33,170 nt of DNA from Crocinitomix sp. (GCA_030836155.1 JAURQI010000110.1:1-33170); one strand, 5' to 3'; shown: positions 7,585 through 16,772, counted from the first letter of the stretch. Numbers and translations: made by a program. Notes: generated by a model from the letters alone, not told the origin.

Positions 7585-8738
7585 TTATTGTTTAACAAAC
7601 TTAAACTGCTGTGGTGGAATCGTCACATCTTCCGATTGTAGAATCAAGATGTACATTCCCTTGCTTAACTGGTTGACATCCATCTGGTGTAGATTTGTTC
7701 CAGCATTGACGCGTTCTGTTCTTACAAACTCACTAACTTGATTGTATAGCTACACTTGTGCAGGTTGATATAAGCTTGTAAATGATACGTTCAATTGATC
7801 ATTAACCGGATTAGGATAAAGATTTACTTCTGTTTCTGAATACGTAATAACGCTCATCGTTGAATCCGTCCATGTAGAATCATCGCCCATATATATGGTT
7901 AAGCAATAGGTGTCGGAGCAATCAGCTAATGAATCATAGACTTCTAGGCAAATTTCTTCTTCATCTTCAAATTCAGCTGTTGAGAAACTTGGATTTTCTT
8001 CATAAGAATAGAGTCCGTCTACTGACCAAATGAACACAGGAGCATCCGCCCCAGACGAGGTATTGGTCAAGTTTAACATGCCACCTTCTATTTCATATGT
8101 AAAACTTGCTTCAGCTATACAATCTGTGCTATCATCAATATCTGTTGAGTCATCTCCAAAATAGATAACCATGCAATATGTATCTGAGCAATCACTCGCG
8201 AATCATATACCTCAAGGCATACATTTTCTTCGTATTCAAAAAATGCCCTTGAGAAACTTGGATTTTCCTCCCAAGATGATAATCCATCTACCCACCATGA
8301 ATAAACTGGATATTCGGCACCAGAAGTAGTATTAGTAAGGTTTAAGTATCCTCCGGAAATTTCATAAGTAAAACTCGCTTCTACCAAACAATCGGTACTG
8401 TCTGTAAAAACAGAATCTTCATCCACAACTTCAAAAGCGATCAATTCGCAGTAGGTATCAGAACAATCTTCGATTGAATCCCATACCGTAAGACAAACAT
8501 TCTCTTCCGCTTCAAAAAATGCAGTTGAAAAACTAGCGTCTTCATCGTAAGAAGACAAGCCATCTGCTGACCAACTGTAAAAAGCGCCTATAACACCAGT
8601 GCTGGTGTTGGTCAGATTTAAATAACCGTCTTCGATTTCATAAGTGAAACTTGCTTCAACAGGACAGTCGAGCGAGTCTTGGGCAAATGATCCTGTTCCG
8701 AACAGAACCATAAATGAGAGGAGTACTTTATTTTTCAT
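7585..8738 (-). pseudogene. Secreted PKD-like repeat protein with type IX sorting domain, disrupted
   Basis: The gene opens with a signal peptide (MKNKVLLSFMVLFGTGSFAQ), then has three tandem repeats of about 90 residues starting at DCPVEASF, DCLVEASF and DCIAEASF. It ends in a type A type IX secretion sorting domain, with NLYPNPVNDQLNVSF and later GMYILILQSEDV...QFKFVKQ. Two lesions break it. One base is missing in repeat 2 between 8199 and 8200; adding it back restores DS-AS-DCSDTYC, matching the other repeats. An in-frame TAG at 7750-7752 sits between PAQV and LYNQ inside the sorting domain; one substitution would give CAG, AAG or GAG. The repeats look PKD-like (FxYxI, YSWxxDG, ICLxVxDS). 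As read, product would stop soon after repeat 2. Sequencing error is an alternative, especially for the indel. Confidence 0.85.
7858..8669 (-). repeat. Three tandem 90-92 codon repeats
   Basis: The repeat units start at 8669, 8393 and 8124 on the minus strand, giving spacings of 276 and 269 nt; the second becomes 270 when the missing base is counted. Each unit keeps the order DC, EASFTYEI, LNLTNT, DGLSS/DGLYS, FSTAFF-like, VCLxVxDS, DCSDTYC and an Asp/Ser/Thr-rich tail. Each has four Cys at matching positions. Only one Arg and no Lys occur in about 270 residues. Confidence 0.9.
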
Positions 8739-8835
8739 AATTTTTTTCTTTCGTTTGCCCTAATTACAGACGCTAATTTTTAATGGTTGTCCGTCTGTGT
8801 ATTTTTTTTCGTGATAAAAGAATGAATGAATTGGT

Positions 8836-8843
8836 TATTTTTG
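8836..8843 (+). promoter_or_regulatory. Candidate -7 box upstream of dnaG
   Basis: TATTTTTG is an exact TAnnTTTG match ending 37 nt before the dnaG ATG. A T-rich tract at about 8801-8809 lies near the -33 position but is not a clean TTTG. Confidence 0.45.
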
Positions 8844-8880
8844 TCTAAAGAATCCGTATTTATTGAGCTGAGGAGACTGA

Positions 8881-10932
8881 ATGATTTTAAGAGAAACCAT
8901 AGATGAAATTTATCAAACTGCCCGTGTTGAGGAGGTGGTAGGTGAGTTTGTGGTCTTAAAAAAAGCCGGTTCAAACTTTAAAGGGAAAAGTCCCTTTGTT
9001 GATGAAAGAACACCTTCTTTTATGGTTTCCCCAGCTAAGCAAATTTGGAAATGCTTTAGTACAGGTAAAGGAGGAAATGTTGTTTCCTTTTTGATGGAAG
9101 TAGAGCATTTTAGCTATGTGGAAGCACTAAAATGGCTAGCCAACAAGTACAATATTGAGATTAAAGAAGATCGCCAGCGCACGCCAGAGGAAGTTGCAGA
9201 GCAATCCGTTCGTGAAAACCTCAGTGTCATAAATACTTTTGCTGCTGAGACGTTCATGGAAAATCTACATGAGCATCCAAAAGGAAAAGCAATTGGGTTA
9301 TCTTATTTCCTAGAACGTGGGTTTCGTGAAGACATCATTAAAAAGTTTCAACTGGGTTATTGCTTAGATGAATCTGAAGGATTTACTCGAAAAGCGATTC
9401 AGAAAGGCTATAAACTTGATTTTTTAGTTAAAACGGGTTTAACGAAAGTAAAAGATGACCGCACCTTTGATTTCTTTAGAGGACGGGTCATGTTTCCGAT
9501 CCATAGTGTTGCTGGAAAAGTTTTGGGTTTTGGTGGACGAACGCTCAAAGCGGATAAAAAAATTGCGAAATACTACAATTCACCAGAGAGTGAATTGTAC
9601 AATAAAAGCCAAATCCTTTACGGACTTTTTTTTGCAAAGAATGCCATTATCAAACACGATAATTGCTTTTTAGTAGAAGGATATACCGATGTGATCTCTA
9701 TGCACCAATCAGGTGTTGAAAATGTTGTGGCGTCATCGGGGACTTCGTTAACGGTTGATCAGATCAAGCTCATCAAGCGATATTCGGACAATATTACGAT
9801 ACTTTTTGATGGCGATGCTGCGGGTATTAAAGCATCATTCCGTGGTATAGACATGATCCTCAAGGAGGGGTTGAATGTGAAGGTTGTTCTTTTTCCTGAT
9901 GGAGAAGATCCCGACTCATTTGCGAAAAAATCCACCACTGAGGAACTCCAAACCTATATCGACAGCAATGCAAAAGACTTTATTGTTTTTAAGTCAGATG
10001 TTTTACTGGCAGATGCAGGCGATGATCCGCTGAAAAAGGCACAGTTGATTAATGATATTGTTGGCTCTATTGCGGTTATTGATGATGCTATCAAAAGGCA
10101 AGTTTATGCGCAAGAATGTGCATCAATTTTCGATATTGCAGAGCCGACGATTCTTCAAGAAGTCAATCGTGTCAGACAGAAGAAAAAAGAAGAGCAGGTA
10201 AAACAGGACGAGCGCCAGAAGCGTATGGAAATGCGTCAGAAAGGACAGGCGCCTGGTGTAACGGCTAAGCCCGCGGAAATGGATCGTCCACCAGACGAAG
10301 ACATACCAATTGAAGCATTATTGCCGCCAGAATTAGCCGCTGCAGTGCAGGCTCCTCAAAAGACAAACCTGATTGAATATTACGAGCGATACATTATTGA
10401 GATCTTGCTCAAATTTGGCATTTATGTGGTCAATACAGAAAGTCAAATAGATGAAGGTGCAGAGGCTGAAGCTGAACCAGAACAGGTTGAGGTCAGTGTC
10501 ATTGAATTGGTTTTGTACGAATTGAATCGCGATAATATTTCATTTGAGAATAAGATTTATGATTTGATTCTGAAAGAGTACAAAGAAGGATTTGAAAATG
10601 ATGTCTTGTATATGGATGAACATTTTCTAAAGCATCCCGAAATTGAAGTTTGTCGTGAAGCGGTCGATTTAATAACCGAAAAGTACGAGTTAAGTGATTG
10701 GCATGGTCAAAATGTCTTTGTGCCAGATAAATTAAAAAATCTAGAACGGGATATTCTGTCAGCAATTTATACCTTTAAGACAGTTAAAGTGAAGAACGAG
10801 GTATTGCAGTTGCAAGAACAACTCGATAACATAAAAGAGGGTGAGGACTTTGCTGAAATAATGAAACAACAACGCGCTCTTGATAAGGTCAGAATGTTGT
10901 TGGCTGATAAATTAGGACGAGTAATAACATAG
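8881..10932 (+). CDS. dnaG: DNA primase DnaG
   Basis: DnaG synthesises the RNA primers for replication. This 683-aa protein has the primase order: degenerate N-terminal zinc-finger region (residues 31-70), core domain with FGGRTL and KYYNSPES, and TOPRIM domain with FLVEGYTDV (Glu266) and LFDGDAAG (Asp310, Asp312), which bind catalytic metal. The C-terminal 250 residues are divergent, as expected of the DnaB-binding region, and include a Gln/Lys/Glu-rich linker around 435-470. The zinc ligands C-P-F-H and C-x-x-C read SPFV (37-40) and CFST (58-61), so only Cys58 remains. I recall similar loss in flavobacterial DnaGs, so this is probably lineage-typical and not decay. GAGGAGA lies 4 nt upstream of the ATG, one of the few good Shine-Dalgarno-like sequences here. 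The mscS gene follows after 3 nt. Confidence 0.95.
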   Translation: MILRETIDEIYQTARVEEVVGEFVVLKKAGSNFKGKSPFVDERTPSFMVSPAKQIWKCFSTGKGGNVVSFLMEVEHFSYVEALKWLANKYNIEIKEDRQRTPEEVAEQSVRENLSVINTFAAETFMENLHEHPKGKAIGLSYFLERGFREDIIKKFQLGYCLDESEGFTRKAIQKGYKLDFLVKTGLTKVKDDRTFDFFRGRVMFPIHSVAGKVLGFGGRTLKADKKIAKYYNSPESELYNKSQILYGLFFAKNAIIKHDNCFLVEGYTDVISMHQSGVENVVASSGTSLTVDQIKLIKRYSDNITILFDGDAAGIKASFRGIDMILKEGLNVKVVLFPDGEDPDSFAKKSTTEELQTYIDSNAKDFIVFKSDVLLADAGDDPLKKAQLINDIVGSIAVIDDAIKRQVYAQECASIFDIAEPTILQEVNRVRQKKKEEQVKQDERQKRMEMRQKGQAPGVTAKPAEMDRPPDEDIPIEALLPPELAAAVQAPQKTNLIEYYERYIIEILLKFGIYVVNTESQIDEGAEAEAEPEQVEVSVIELVLYELNRDNISFENKIYDLILKEYKEGFENDVLYMDEHFLKHPEIEVCREAVDLITEKYELSDWHGQNVFVPDKLKNLERDILSAIYTFKTVKVKNEVLQLQEQLDNIKEGEDFAEIMKQQRALDKVRMLLADKLGRVIT

Positions 10933-10935
10933 GGT

Positions 10936-12174
10936 ATGTGGTCATGGATTAAAAGCATTTTTAATTTTCCAATCATTGATTGGGATACCGATCCGGTTTT
11001 AGATGAAGCAGGGACATTACTGAGTCCTGCAGAAGATATTTTTACGTTTACACTGGGCAATATCTTGTTGATCGTCATCATTTATTTGGTAGCCAAACTC
11101 TTCATTAAATATACCAAGCGTTATTTCAAAGCTTTACACTTGGATGAAAAACAATTGCGAATTGAAGGAAAGGAAATTGCGATCTGGAAGCTTTTTAAGC
11201 AGTTGGTGTATTTGGTCACGTTTTATTTTTGTTTTCTCAGTTTAAAGATCAGCAATCCGCATCTAGATTTAGGTCATTTAATGGCTTATCGTTTTGCTAG
11301 CTTACCCAATACTAATTTTCACATTGCCGTTTACCATATTTTTCTGGCCACTGCACTGATCTTTATTTCGAGAGTGAGTGTAAATTTCTTGAAAGTCTTT
11401 TTACTCAAGTCAATTCGTCGTAATGATAATATTGACAAAGGCACAGAGTATATCTACATACAACTGGCGAAATACTTGGTGTATACGATTGCCATGGTGA
11501 TCCTGTTGAGAAGTTTGGGTATGAACTTGGATCTGTTCTTAACAGCAACAACCTTTTTATTGGTCGCCGTTGGTTTAGGTTTGCAGGGTATTTTCCAAGA
11601 TTATTTTTCGGGAATTTTATTACTTGTTGAAGGAACGATTAAGGTTGGTGATATTCTCGAAATTGAGAACATGAAAGACAGCGATAATTTCGTTGCGAAA
11701 ATCATTCAGATTAACCTACGTACCTCGAGAGTTGAAACAAGGGATGAGAAAGTGTTAGTGATACCGAATTCAAAGTTGACCCAAGAAAACGTCAATAATT
11801 GGAGCGTTGGCACTCCATTAACACGTTTTACTATACCCGTTACCGTGCATTATGGCGCTGATACAGAATTGGTTCAAAAACTTCTCATAGAATGCGCTGA
11901 AGCTCATCCAAAAGTGAGCCGGAAAAATAAACCGATTGTACGTTTATTACACTTCGGTAATTACGGTCTTGAAATGGATTTGGTTTTTTGGGCCGATCAA
12001 ACATTACTCATCGAAATTCTAAAGAGTGACCTCCGTTTTGCAATCGACAAAGCTTTCCGTGCAAATAACATTGAAATTCCTTATCCGCAAAATGACGTAC
12101 ATTTTAAATCGCCTCAAACGCAACGCGAAGAGGATTGGAAAAAGGAAGGTTTTGATCAAGATGATATTGCTTAA
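10936..12174 (+). CDS. MscS family mechanosensitive ion channel
   Basis: MscS channels open under membrane tension and release solutes during hypo-osmotic shock. This 412-aa inner-membrane protein has hydrophobic segments at roughly residues 40-60, 85-103, 128-150 and 173-190, then the pore-lining TM3 region (about 199-230) containing LLVAVGLGLQGIFQDYFSGILLLVEGT with the Gly/Ala-rich packing face. The beta domain follows with VGDILEIE, RTSRVETRDEKVLVIPNSKL and the family asparagine-rich end NNWS. The C-terminal alpha/beta domain ends in EIPYPQNDVHF. It has more helices before TM3 than the 286-aa E. coli MscS, a common mid-size variant. It starts 3 nt after dnaG and is probably co-transcribed; no functional link with primase is implied. 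Confidence 0.93.
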   Translation: MWSWIKSIFNFPIIDWDTDPVLDEAGTLLSPAEDIFTFTLGNILLIVIIYLVAKLFIKYTKRYFKALHLDEKQLRIEGKEIAIWKLFKQLVYLVTFYFCFLSLKISNPHLDLGHLMAYRFASLPNTNFHIAVYHIFLATALIFISRVSVNFLKVFLLKSIRRNDNIDKGTEYIYIQLAKYLVYTIAMVILLRSLGMNLDLFLTATTFLLVAVGLGLQGIFQDYFSGILLLVEGTIKVGDILEIENMKDSDNFVAKIIQINLRTSRVETRDEKVLVIPNSKLTQENVNNWSVGTPLTRFTIPVTVHYGADTELVQKLLIECAEAHPKVSRKNKPIVRLLHFGNYGLEMDLVFWADQTLLIEILKSDLRFAIDKAFRANNIEIPYPQNDVHFKSPQTQREEDWKKEGFDQDDIA

Positions 12175-12313
12175 AGCAATTCTCGTCTCAAAGGTCCTTT
12201 TCTATCAAAAATCTCCTTATTTTTAACATGATTTCTGAATAAATCTTAATCCGATAGGACTTTATTCTATTTGTTCAGATGAAGCACGTTTAACAGCCAA
12301 AAAATCCAATAAA

Positions 12314-13870
12314 ATGGTTCGTAATATCTTCTTTGTATTAGCCTTTGTGGTAACAGCGGCACTTGTATCACTTGGCTTACTTGTTAGTCCCAATTATTTT
12401 TACCTCTTTATTCTATTTGGCCCACTCATTTTGATTGGATTCAGAGATGCTTTTCAAAACCAACATGCTATTCGTAAGAATTTTCCAGTTATCGGTAACC
12501 TGCGCTATATGCTAGAAGGTATTTCTCCAGAAATTCAACAATACTTTGTCGAACGAAGAACCGATGGGCGACCAATTAGTAAAAACAAAAGAGCAGTTAT
12601 CTATCAACGATCAAAGAATCTAGGATCTACGCATCCTTTTGGAACAGAAGAAAATATTTACGAAGAAGGATACGAATTCATCACGCAATCACTTTATCCT
12701 TCAGCCATTTTACATGAAGAGCCCCGCGTTTTAATTGGTGGTGAACGCTGTGAAAAGCCTTATTCTGCATCATTATACAATGTGTCAGCGATGAGTTTCG
12801 GATCATTGTCTAAGAATGCTGTAATGGCACTAAATAAAGGAGCGAAGCTTGGTAATTTTTATCAAAATACTGGAGAAGGAGGCGTTGCTCCATATCATTT
12901 GATGGGCGGTGATTTAAGCTGGCAGATTGGGACGGGGTATTTTGGGTGTCGAACACCAGATGGCAAGTTCTCAAGAGAATTATTTCAAAAAAATGCCCAA
13001 CGGGAAGAGGTTAAAATGATCGAGGTGAAACTTTCACAGGGTGCAAAACCCGGACATGGAGGTGTTTTACCTGGTAAGAAGAATACACCTGAAATTGCAA
13101 AAATACGAGGTGTTCAAGCAGGTGAAACGATATTGTCTCCACCTGGTCATAGTGCATTTGATGGACCTGAAGGTTTGATTCAATTTATAACAGAATTGCG
13201 CGAATTAAGTGGAGGCAAACCGGTTGGATTTAAACTATGTGTGGGTCGTCCAGAGGAGTTTGAGGCGATTTGCTTGGCTATGAAAAAATTAGATCAATAC
13301 CCCGACTTTATTGCAGTTGATGGCGCTGAAGGCGGAACAGGAGCTGCTCCATTAGAGTTTGCGAATTATGTTGGAATGCCGTTGTATATTGGTTTGGTTG
13401 TCGTTGATCGTTTGCTGAAGAAACACAACCTTAGAGAGAAGATGAAAGTGATCGCTTCTGGAAAGGTGTTTAATGGCTTTGGTATTTTAAAAGCTTTAGC
13501 CATGGGTGCCGATTTAACTCAGTCGGCAAGGGCTATGATGCTCTCTATTGGTTGTATACATGCACAATTGTGTAATACGAATACATGTCCAGTAGGTATT
13601 GCAACTCAAAATAAGCACCTGATGAAAGGGCTAAACCCTGAAGATAAAGGAGTCAGGGCGGCTAACTATCATAACAATACCATCCATGCCTTTTTAGAAC
13701 TATTGGCGGCAACTGGAGCGAAACATCCAAGCGAACTCAGCACTGACCATGTGATGCGCATGGCTGAAGATGGTGATACACAATCGATGACAAAGATCAT
13801 TAGTAATTGGACTTATATCCGTGAATATGTAGATCTTCATACTACCGCAGATTTAGTTTCAAAAAATTAA
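12314..13870 (+). CDS. Membrane-anchored FMN-binding glutamate synthase-like protein
   Basis: This 518-aa protein corresponds to the central/FMN part of the glutamate synthase large subunit: SAMSFGSLSKNA, NTGEGGVAPYHL, QGAKPGHGGVLPGKK, VDGAEGGTGAAPLEFANYVGMPL and a 3Fe-4S type cysteine cluster (Cys414, Cys420, Cys425) in CIHAQLCNTNTCPVGIATQ. It lacks the N-terminal glutamine amidotransferase domain and the C-terminal GXGXG beta-helix of GltB, and no gltD lies nearby. Two N-terminal hydrophobic segments (about 5-25 and 28-45) suggest membrane anchoring. Stand-alone proteins of this kind are widespread and their physiological reaction is not settled, so I do not call it glutamate synthase. A TCTATTTG box, one mismatch from TAnnTTTG, lies 41 nt upstream of the ATG. 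polA follows after 21 nt. Confidence 0.9.
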   Translation: MVRNIFFVLAFVVTAALVSLGLLVSPNYFYLFILFGPLILIGFRDAFQNQHAIRKNFPVIGNLRYMLEGISPEIQQYFVERRTDGRPISKNKRAVIYQRSKNLGSTHPFGTEENIYEEGYEFITQSLYPSAILHEEPRVLIGGERCEKPYSASLYNVSAMSFGSLSKNAVMALNKGAKLGNFYQNTGEGGVAPYHLMGGDLSWQIGTGYFGCRTPDGKFSRELFQKNAQREEVKMIEVKLSQGAKPGHGGVLPGKKNTPEIAKIRGVQAGETILSPPGHSAFDGPEGLIQFITELRELSGGKPVGFKLCVGRPEEFEAICLAMKKLDQYPDFIAVDGAEGGTGAAPLEFANYVGMPLYIGLVVVDRLLKKHNLREKMKVIASGKVFNGFGILKALAMGADLTQSARAMMLSIGCIHAQLCNTNTCPVGIATQNKHLMKGLNPEDKGVRAANYHNNTIHAFLELLAATGAKHPSELSTDHVMRMAEDGDTQSMTKIISNWTYIREYVDLHTTADLVSKN

Positions 13871-13891
13871 TTTTAAAAACGACAGAACAGC

Positions 13892-16696
13892 ATGACGCCT
13901 GAACATCCAAAAAAATTATTTTTACTCGACGCTTTTGCTCTTATTTATAGAGCTTATTATGCTTTTATTAAAAATCCGCGAGTCAATAGCAAAGGACAAA
14001 ACACATCTGCCGCTTTTGGTTTTACCAATGCCATGTTAGATGTTATCAAGAAAGAGAACCCGACTCATTTTGCTGTAGTATTTGATTCTCCTGGTTTGAC
14101 GAAACGTGCTGAAGAATTTGAAGATTATAAGGCACATCGTGAAGCCATGCCAGAAGATATCGCATCAATGATTGAACCAATTAAGGATATCGTCCGAGCA
14201 TTTAATATTCCAATCTTAATCAGTCCCGGTGATGAAGCGGATGATATTATCGGAACGATTGCAAAAAAAGCAGAGAAAGAAGGCTATCGAACTTATATGG
14301 TAACTCCTGATAAAGATTTTGCCCAATTGGTTTCGGAGAATATCTTTATGTACAAACCAAGTCGTGGCAAAAAGCCAATAGAGATTTGGGGAATTCCAGA
14401 AGTCCAAGAAAAATTTGAAGTTGAGCATCCAGAGCAAGTCATTGATATTCTAGGATTGTGGGGTGATGTCTCAGACAATATTCCTGGTATTCCGGGAATT
14501 GGTGAAAAAACGGCCAAAAAATTGATCAAACAATTTGGTTCGATAGAAGCTCTAATTGAAAATACAGATCAACTAAAAGGCAAGCAAAAAGAAAACGTCA
14601 TTGAATTTGCGCAACAAGGTTTAGATTCAAAAAAATTGGCAACCATTGTATTGGATGTGGATGTAGATTTTGATGAAAAAAGCTTGGTTATGGAGGATCC
14701 TGATCCTGAAAAAATCAGAGACGTTTTTACAGAGCTTGAATTCCGCACCTTGGCAAAACGTGTTTTAGGAGAAGAAATCATCATCCCGCAAACGCAACCT
14801 TCAAAAGGGCAATTAGATTTATTTGGTGGCCCTGCGATTGAAACATCGGCAGAAGCAATGCACGATGCTGTTGGTGAAGAAGGTGTAAAAACCATTGCTG
14901 ACACAAAACCCGATTATGACATTGTGGTTTCTGAGGAGAAACGCAAACAATTACTGGACATGCTCTTGCAGCAAACCTCTGTTTGTTTTGATACGGAAAC
15001 GACCGGGATTGAAGCAATGGAGGCAGAAATTGTAGGAATATCTTTTACATGGGAAACGGGTAAAGGCTATTATGTCGTATGCCCTCCCGAACGGCGTGCA
15101 GAGGTTGTACAAGATTTCCGTGAATTTTTTGAGAGTGAAACCATTGAGAAAATCGCCCATAATATAAAATATGATTTAAAGATTATCGAAAAGTATGACG
15201 TACGTGTTAATGGGCCTCTTTTTGATACCATGATCGCCCATTATTTGATAACACCTGAGGGTAAACACAGTATGGATTATCTTGCTGAACTCTACCTGAA
15301 TTATAAACCCATTTCGATTGAGACTTTGATCGGAAAAAAAGGAAAAAACCAGGGGAATATGGCTGATTTGGATCCTGAAAAGGTGGTAGATTATGCCTGC
15401 GAAGATTCGGATATTACATGGCAATTGAAACAAATCTTTGAACCAGAAATTCAAAAGCCGCACTTGAAAGATTTGTTCTATGACATGGAAATGCCACTAG
15501 CGCGCGTGTTGAAAGATATGGAAATGGAAGGTATCCGCATGGATGTTCCCGGGTTAGCCCTTTTCTCTGAGGAATTGGGTACTGAATTGGAACATTTAGA
15601 AAAAAGTATAAAAGAACTAGCGGGTGTCAGTGATTTTAACCTAGACTCCCCTAAGCAATTAGGAGAAATCCTTTTTGATGTTTTACAAATTGATGCAAAA
15701 GCCAAAAAAACAAAAACAGGACAATACAAAACGAGTGAAGATGTCTTGACAAAATTGGAGCATAAGCATGAGATTATACCCTTAATTCTAAACTATCGCT
15801 CTTTGCGAAAACTAAAGAGCACCTATGTAGATGCTTTACCAAAATTGGTTAATAAAAATACGGGGCGCATTCATACAAGCTATATGCAAACGGTTGCGGC
15901 GACGGGAAGGTTGAGTTCTAACAATCCAAACTTGCAAAACATTCCAATTCGAACAGAGAAAGGGCGTGAAATGCGAAAGGCATTTATCTCAAGAGATGAT
16001 CAACACACGCTATTGGCAGCGGATTATTCCCAAATTGAATTGCGCATTATTGCTGCTTTGAGTGGCGATACGAATATGATCACTGCTTTTAAAGACAAAC
16101 AAGATATCCATGCAGCGACGGCAGCAAAAGTATATAATGTAGCTATTGAAGATGTAACACGTGAGCAAAGAAGTGCAGCTAAAGCTGTAAACTTTGGAAT
16201 CATTTATGGACAATCAGCTTTTGGTTTGTCTCAAAATTTAGGCATCTCGAGAAAAGAGGCAAAAGGGCTAATCGATAGTTATTTTGAGCAATATACCAGC
16301 ATGAAAACTTTTATGAGTGATCAGGTAGATTTTGCCAGAGAGCATGGTTATGTGGAGACGATCATGAAACGAAGAAGATATTTAAAAGACATACAATCGG
16401 CTAATGCAATTGTTCGTGGATTTGCCGAGCGAAATGCAGTAAATGCACCTATTCAAGGCTCGGCCGCAGATGTTATTAAAATCGCAATGATTAATATTCA
16501 TAAACGTATGAAAGCAGAAGGTCTTCAATCTAAAATGCTTTTGCAGGTGCATGATGAATTGGTTTTTGACGTCAAGAAAGATGAAATGGAAACCATGGAG
16601 AAGTTGGTCAAAACGGAAATGGAGACGGCCGTTGAAATGGCAGTACCATTAGATGTTGATTATAAGTTTGCTGATAATTGGTTAGAGGCACATTAG
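13892..16696 (+). CDS. polA: DNA polymerase I
   Basis: PolA fills gaps and removes RNA primers in replication and repair. This 934-aa protein has all three domains. The N-terminal 5'-3' exonuclease/flap domain includes LLDAFALIYRAYYAF (Asp13), GDEADDIIGT, TPDKDFAQLV and the GIPGIGEKTA helix-hairpin-helix. The 3'-5' proofreading domain keeps its acidic residues: DTETTG (Asp367, Glu369), HNIKYD and YACEDSD. The polymerase domain has motif A DYSQIELR (Asp711), motif B RSAAKAVNFGIIYG and motif C VHDELVF (Asp888, Glu889). The intact exonuclease I-III motifs suggest working proofreading, unlike Taq-type PolA. Length matches the family (E. coli 928 aa). It is preceded by the glutamate synthase-like gene at 21 nt and followed by a strong terminator. 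Confidence 0.97.
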   Translation: MTPEHPKKLFLLDAFALIYRAYYAFIKNPRVNSKGQNTSAAFGFTNAMLDVIKKENPTHFAVVFDSPGLTKRAEEFEDYKAHREAMPEDIASMIEPIKDIVRAFNIPILISPGDEADDIIGTIAKKAEKEGYRTYMVTPDKDFAQLVSENIFMYKPSRGKKPIEIWGIPEVQEKFEVEHPEQVIDILGLWGDVSDNIPGIPGIGEKTAKKLIKQFGSIEALIENTDQLKGKQKENVIEFAQQGLDSKKLATIVLDVDVDFDEKSLVMEDPDPEKIRDVFTELEFRTLAKRVLGEEIIIPQTQPSKGQLDLFGGPAIETSAEAMHDAVGEEGVKTIADTKPDYDIVVSEEKRKQLLDMLLQQTSVCFDTETTGIEAMEAEIVGISFTWETGKGYYVVCPPERRAEVVQDFREFFESETIEKIAHNIKYDLKIIEKYDVRVNGPLFDTMIAHYLITPEGKHSMDYLAELYLNYKPISIETLIGKKGKNQGNMADLDPEKVVDYACEDSDITWQLKQIFEPEIQKPHLKDLFYDMEMPLARVLKDMEMEGIRMDVPGLALFSEELGTELEHLEKSIKELAGVSDFNLDSPKQLGEILFDVLQIDAKAKKTKTGQYKTSEDVLTKLEHKHEIIPLILNYRSLRKLKSTYVDALPKLVNKNTGRIHTSYMQTVAATGRLSSNNPNLQNIPIRTEKGREMRKAFISRDDQHTLLAADYSQIELRIIAALSGDTNMITAFKDKQDIHAATAAKVYNVAIEDVTREQRSAAKAVNFGIIYGQSAFGLSQNLGISRKEAKGLIDSYFEQYTSMKTFMSDQVDFAREHGYVETIMKRRRYLKDIQSANAIVRGFAERNAVNAPIQGSAADVIKIAMINIHKRMKAEGLQSKMLLQVHDELVFDVKKDEMETMEKLVKTEMETAVEMAVPLDVDYKFADNWLEAH

Positions 16697-16706
16697 TTTA
16701 AATTTT

Positions 16707-16754
16707 ACAATAAAAAACGCCTTTTGTCTTCAGACAAAAGGCGTTTTTTATTGT
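16707..16754. terminator. Bidirectional rho-independent terminator between polA and the lipoprotein gene
   Basis: A perfect 23-bp inverted repeat runs from ACAATAAAAAACGCC to its complement, with core CGCCTTTTGTCT / AGACAAAAGGCG and a 2-nt apex (effectively a C-TTCA-G tetraloop). A-runs on the left and T-runs on the right give each strand a U-tract. It lies 10 nt after polA and 18 nt past the stop of the convergent lipoprotein gene, so it can end both transcripts. Confidence 0.95.
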
Positions 16755-16772
16755 ATAGAAATTTACAATTGA

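Noticed and set aside
8115-8172. Two separate genes in the repeat-protein locus
   Set aside because: The second ORF begins in the middle of repeat 2 with no signal peptide, and the frames join at a single missing base, so this is one broken gene.
14216-15729. Many minus-strand ORFs within polA
   Set aside because: All lie opposite the well-conserved polymerase frame and have no recognisable domain.
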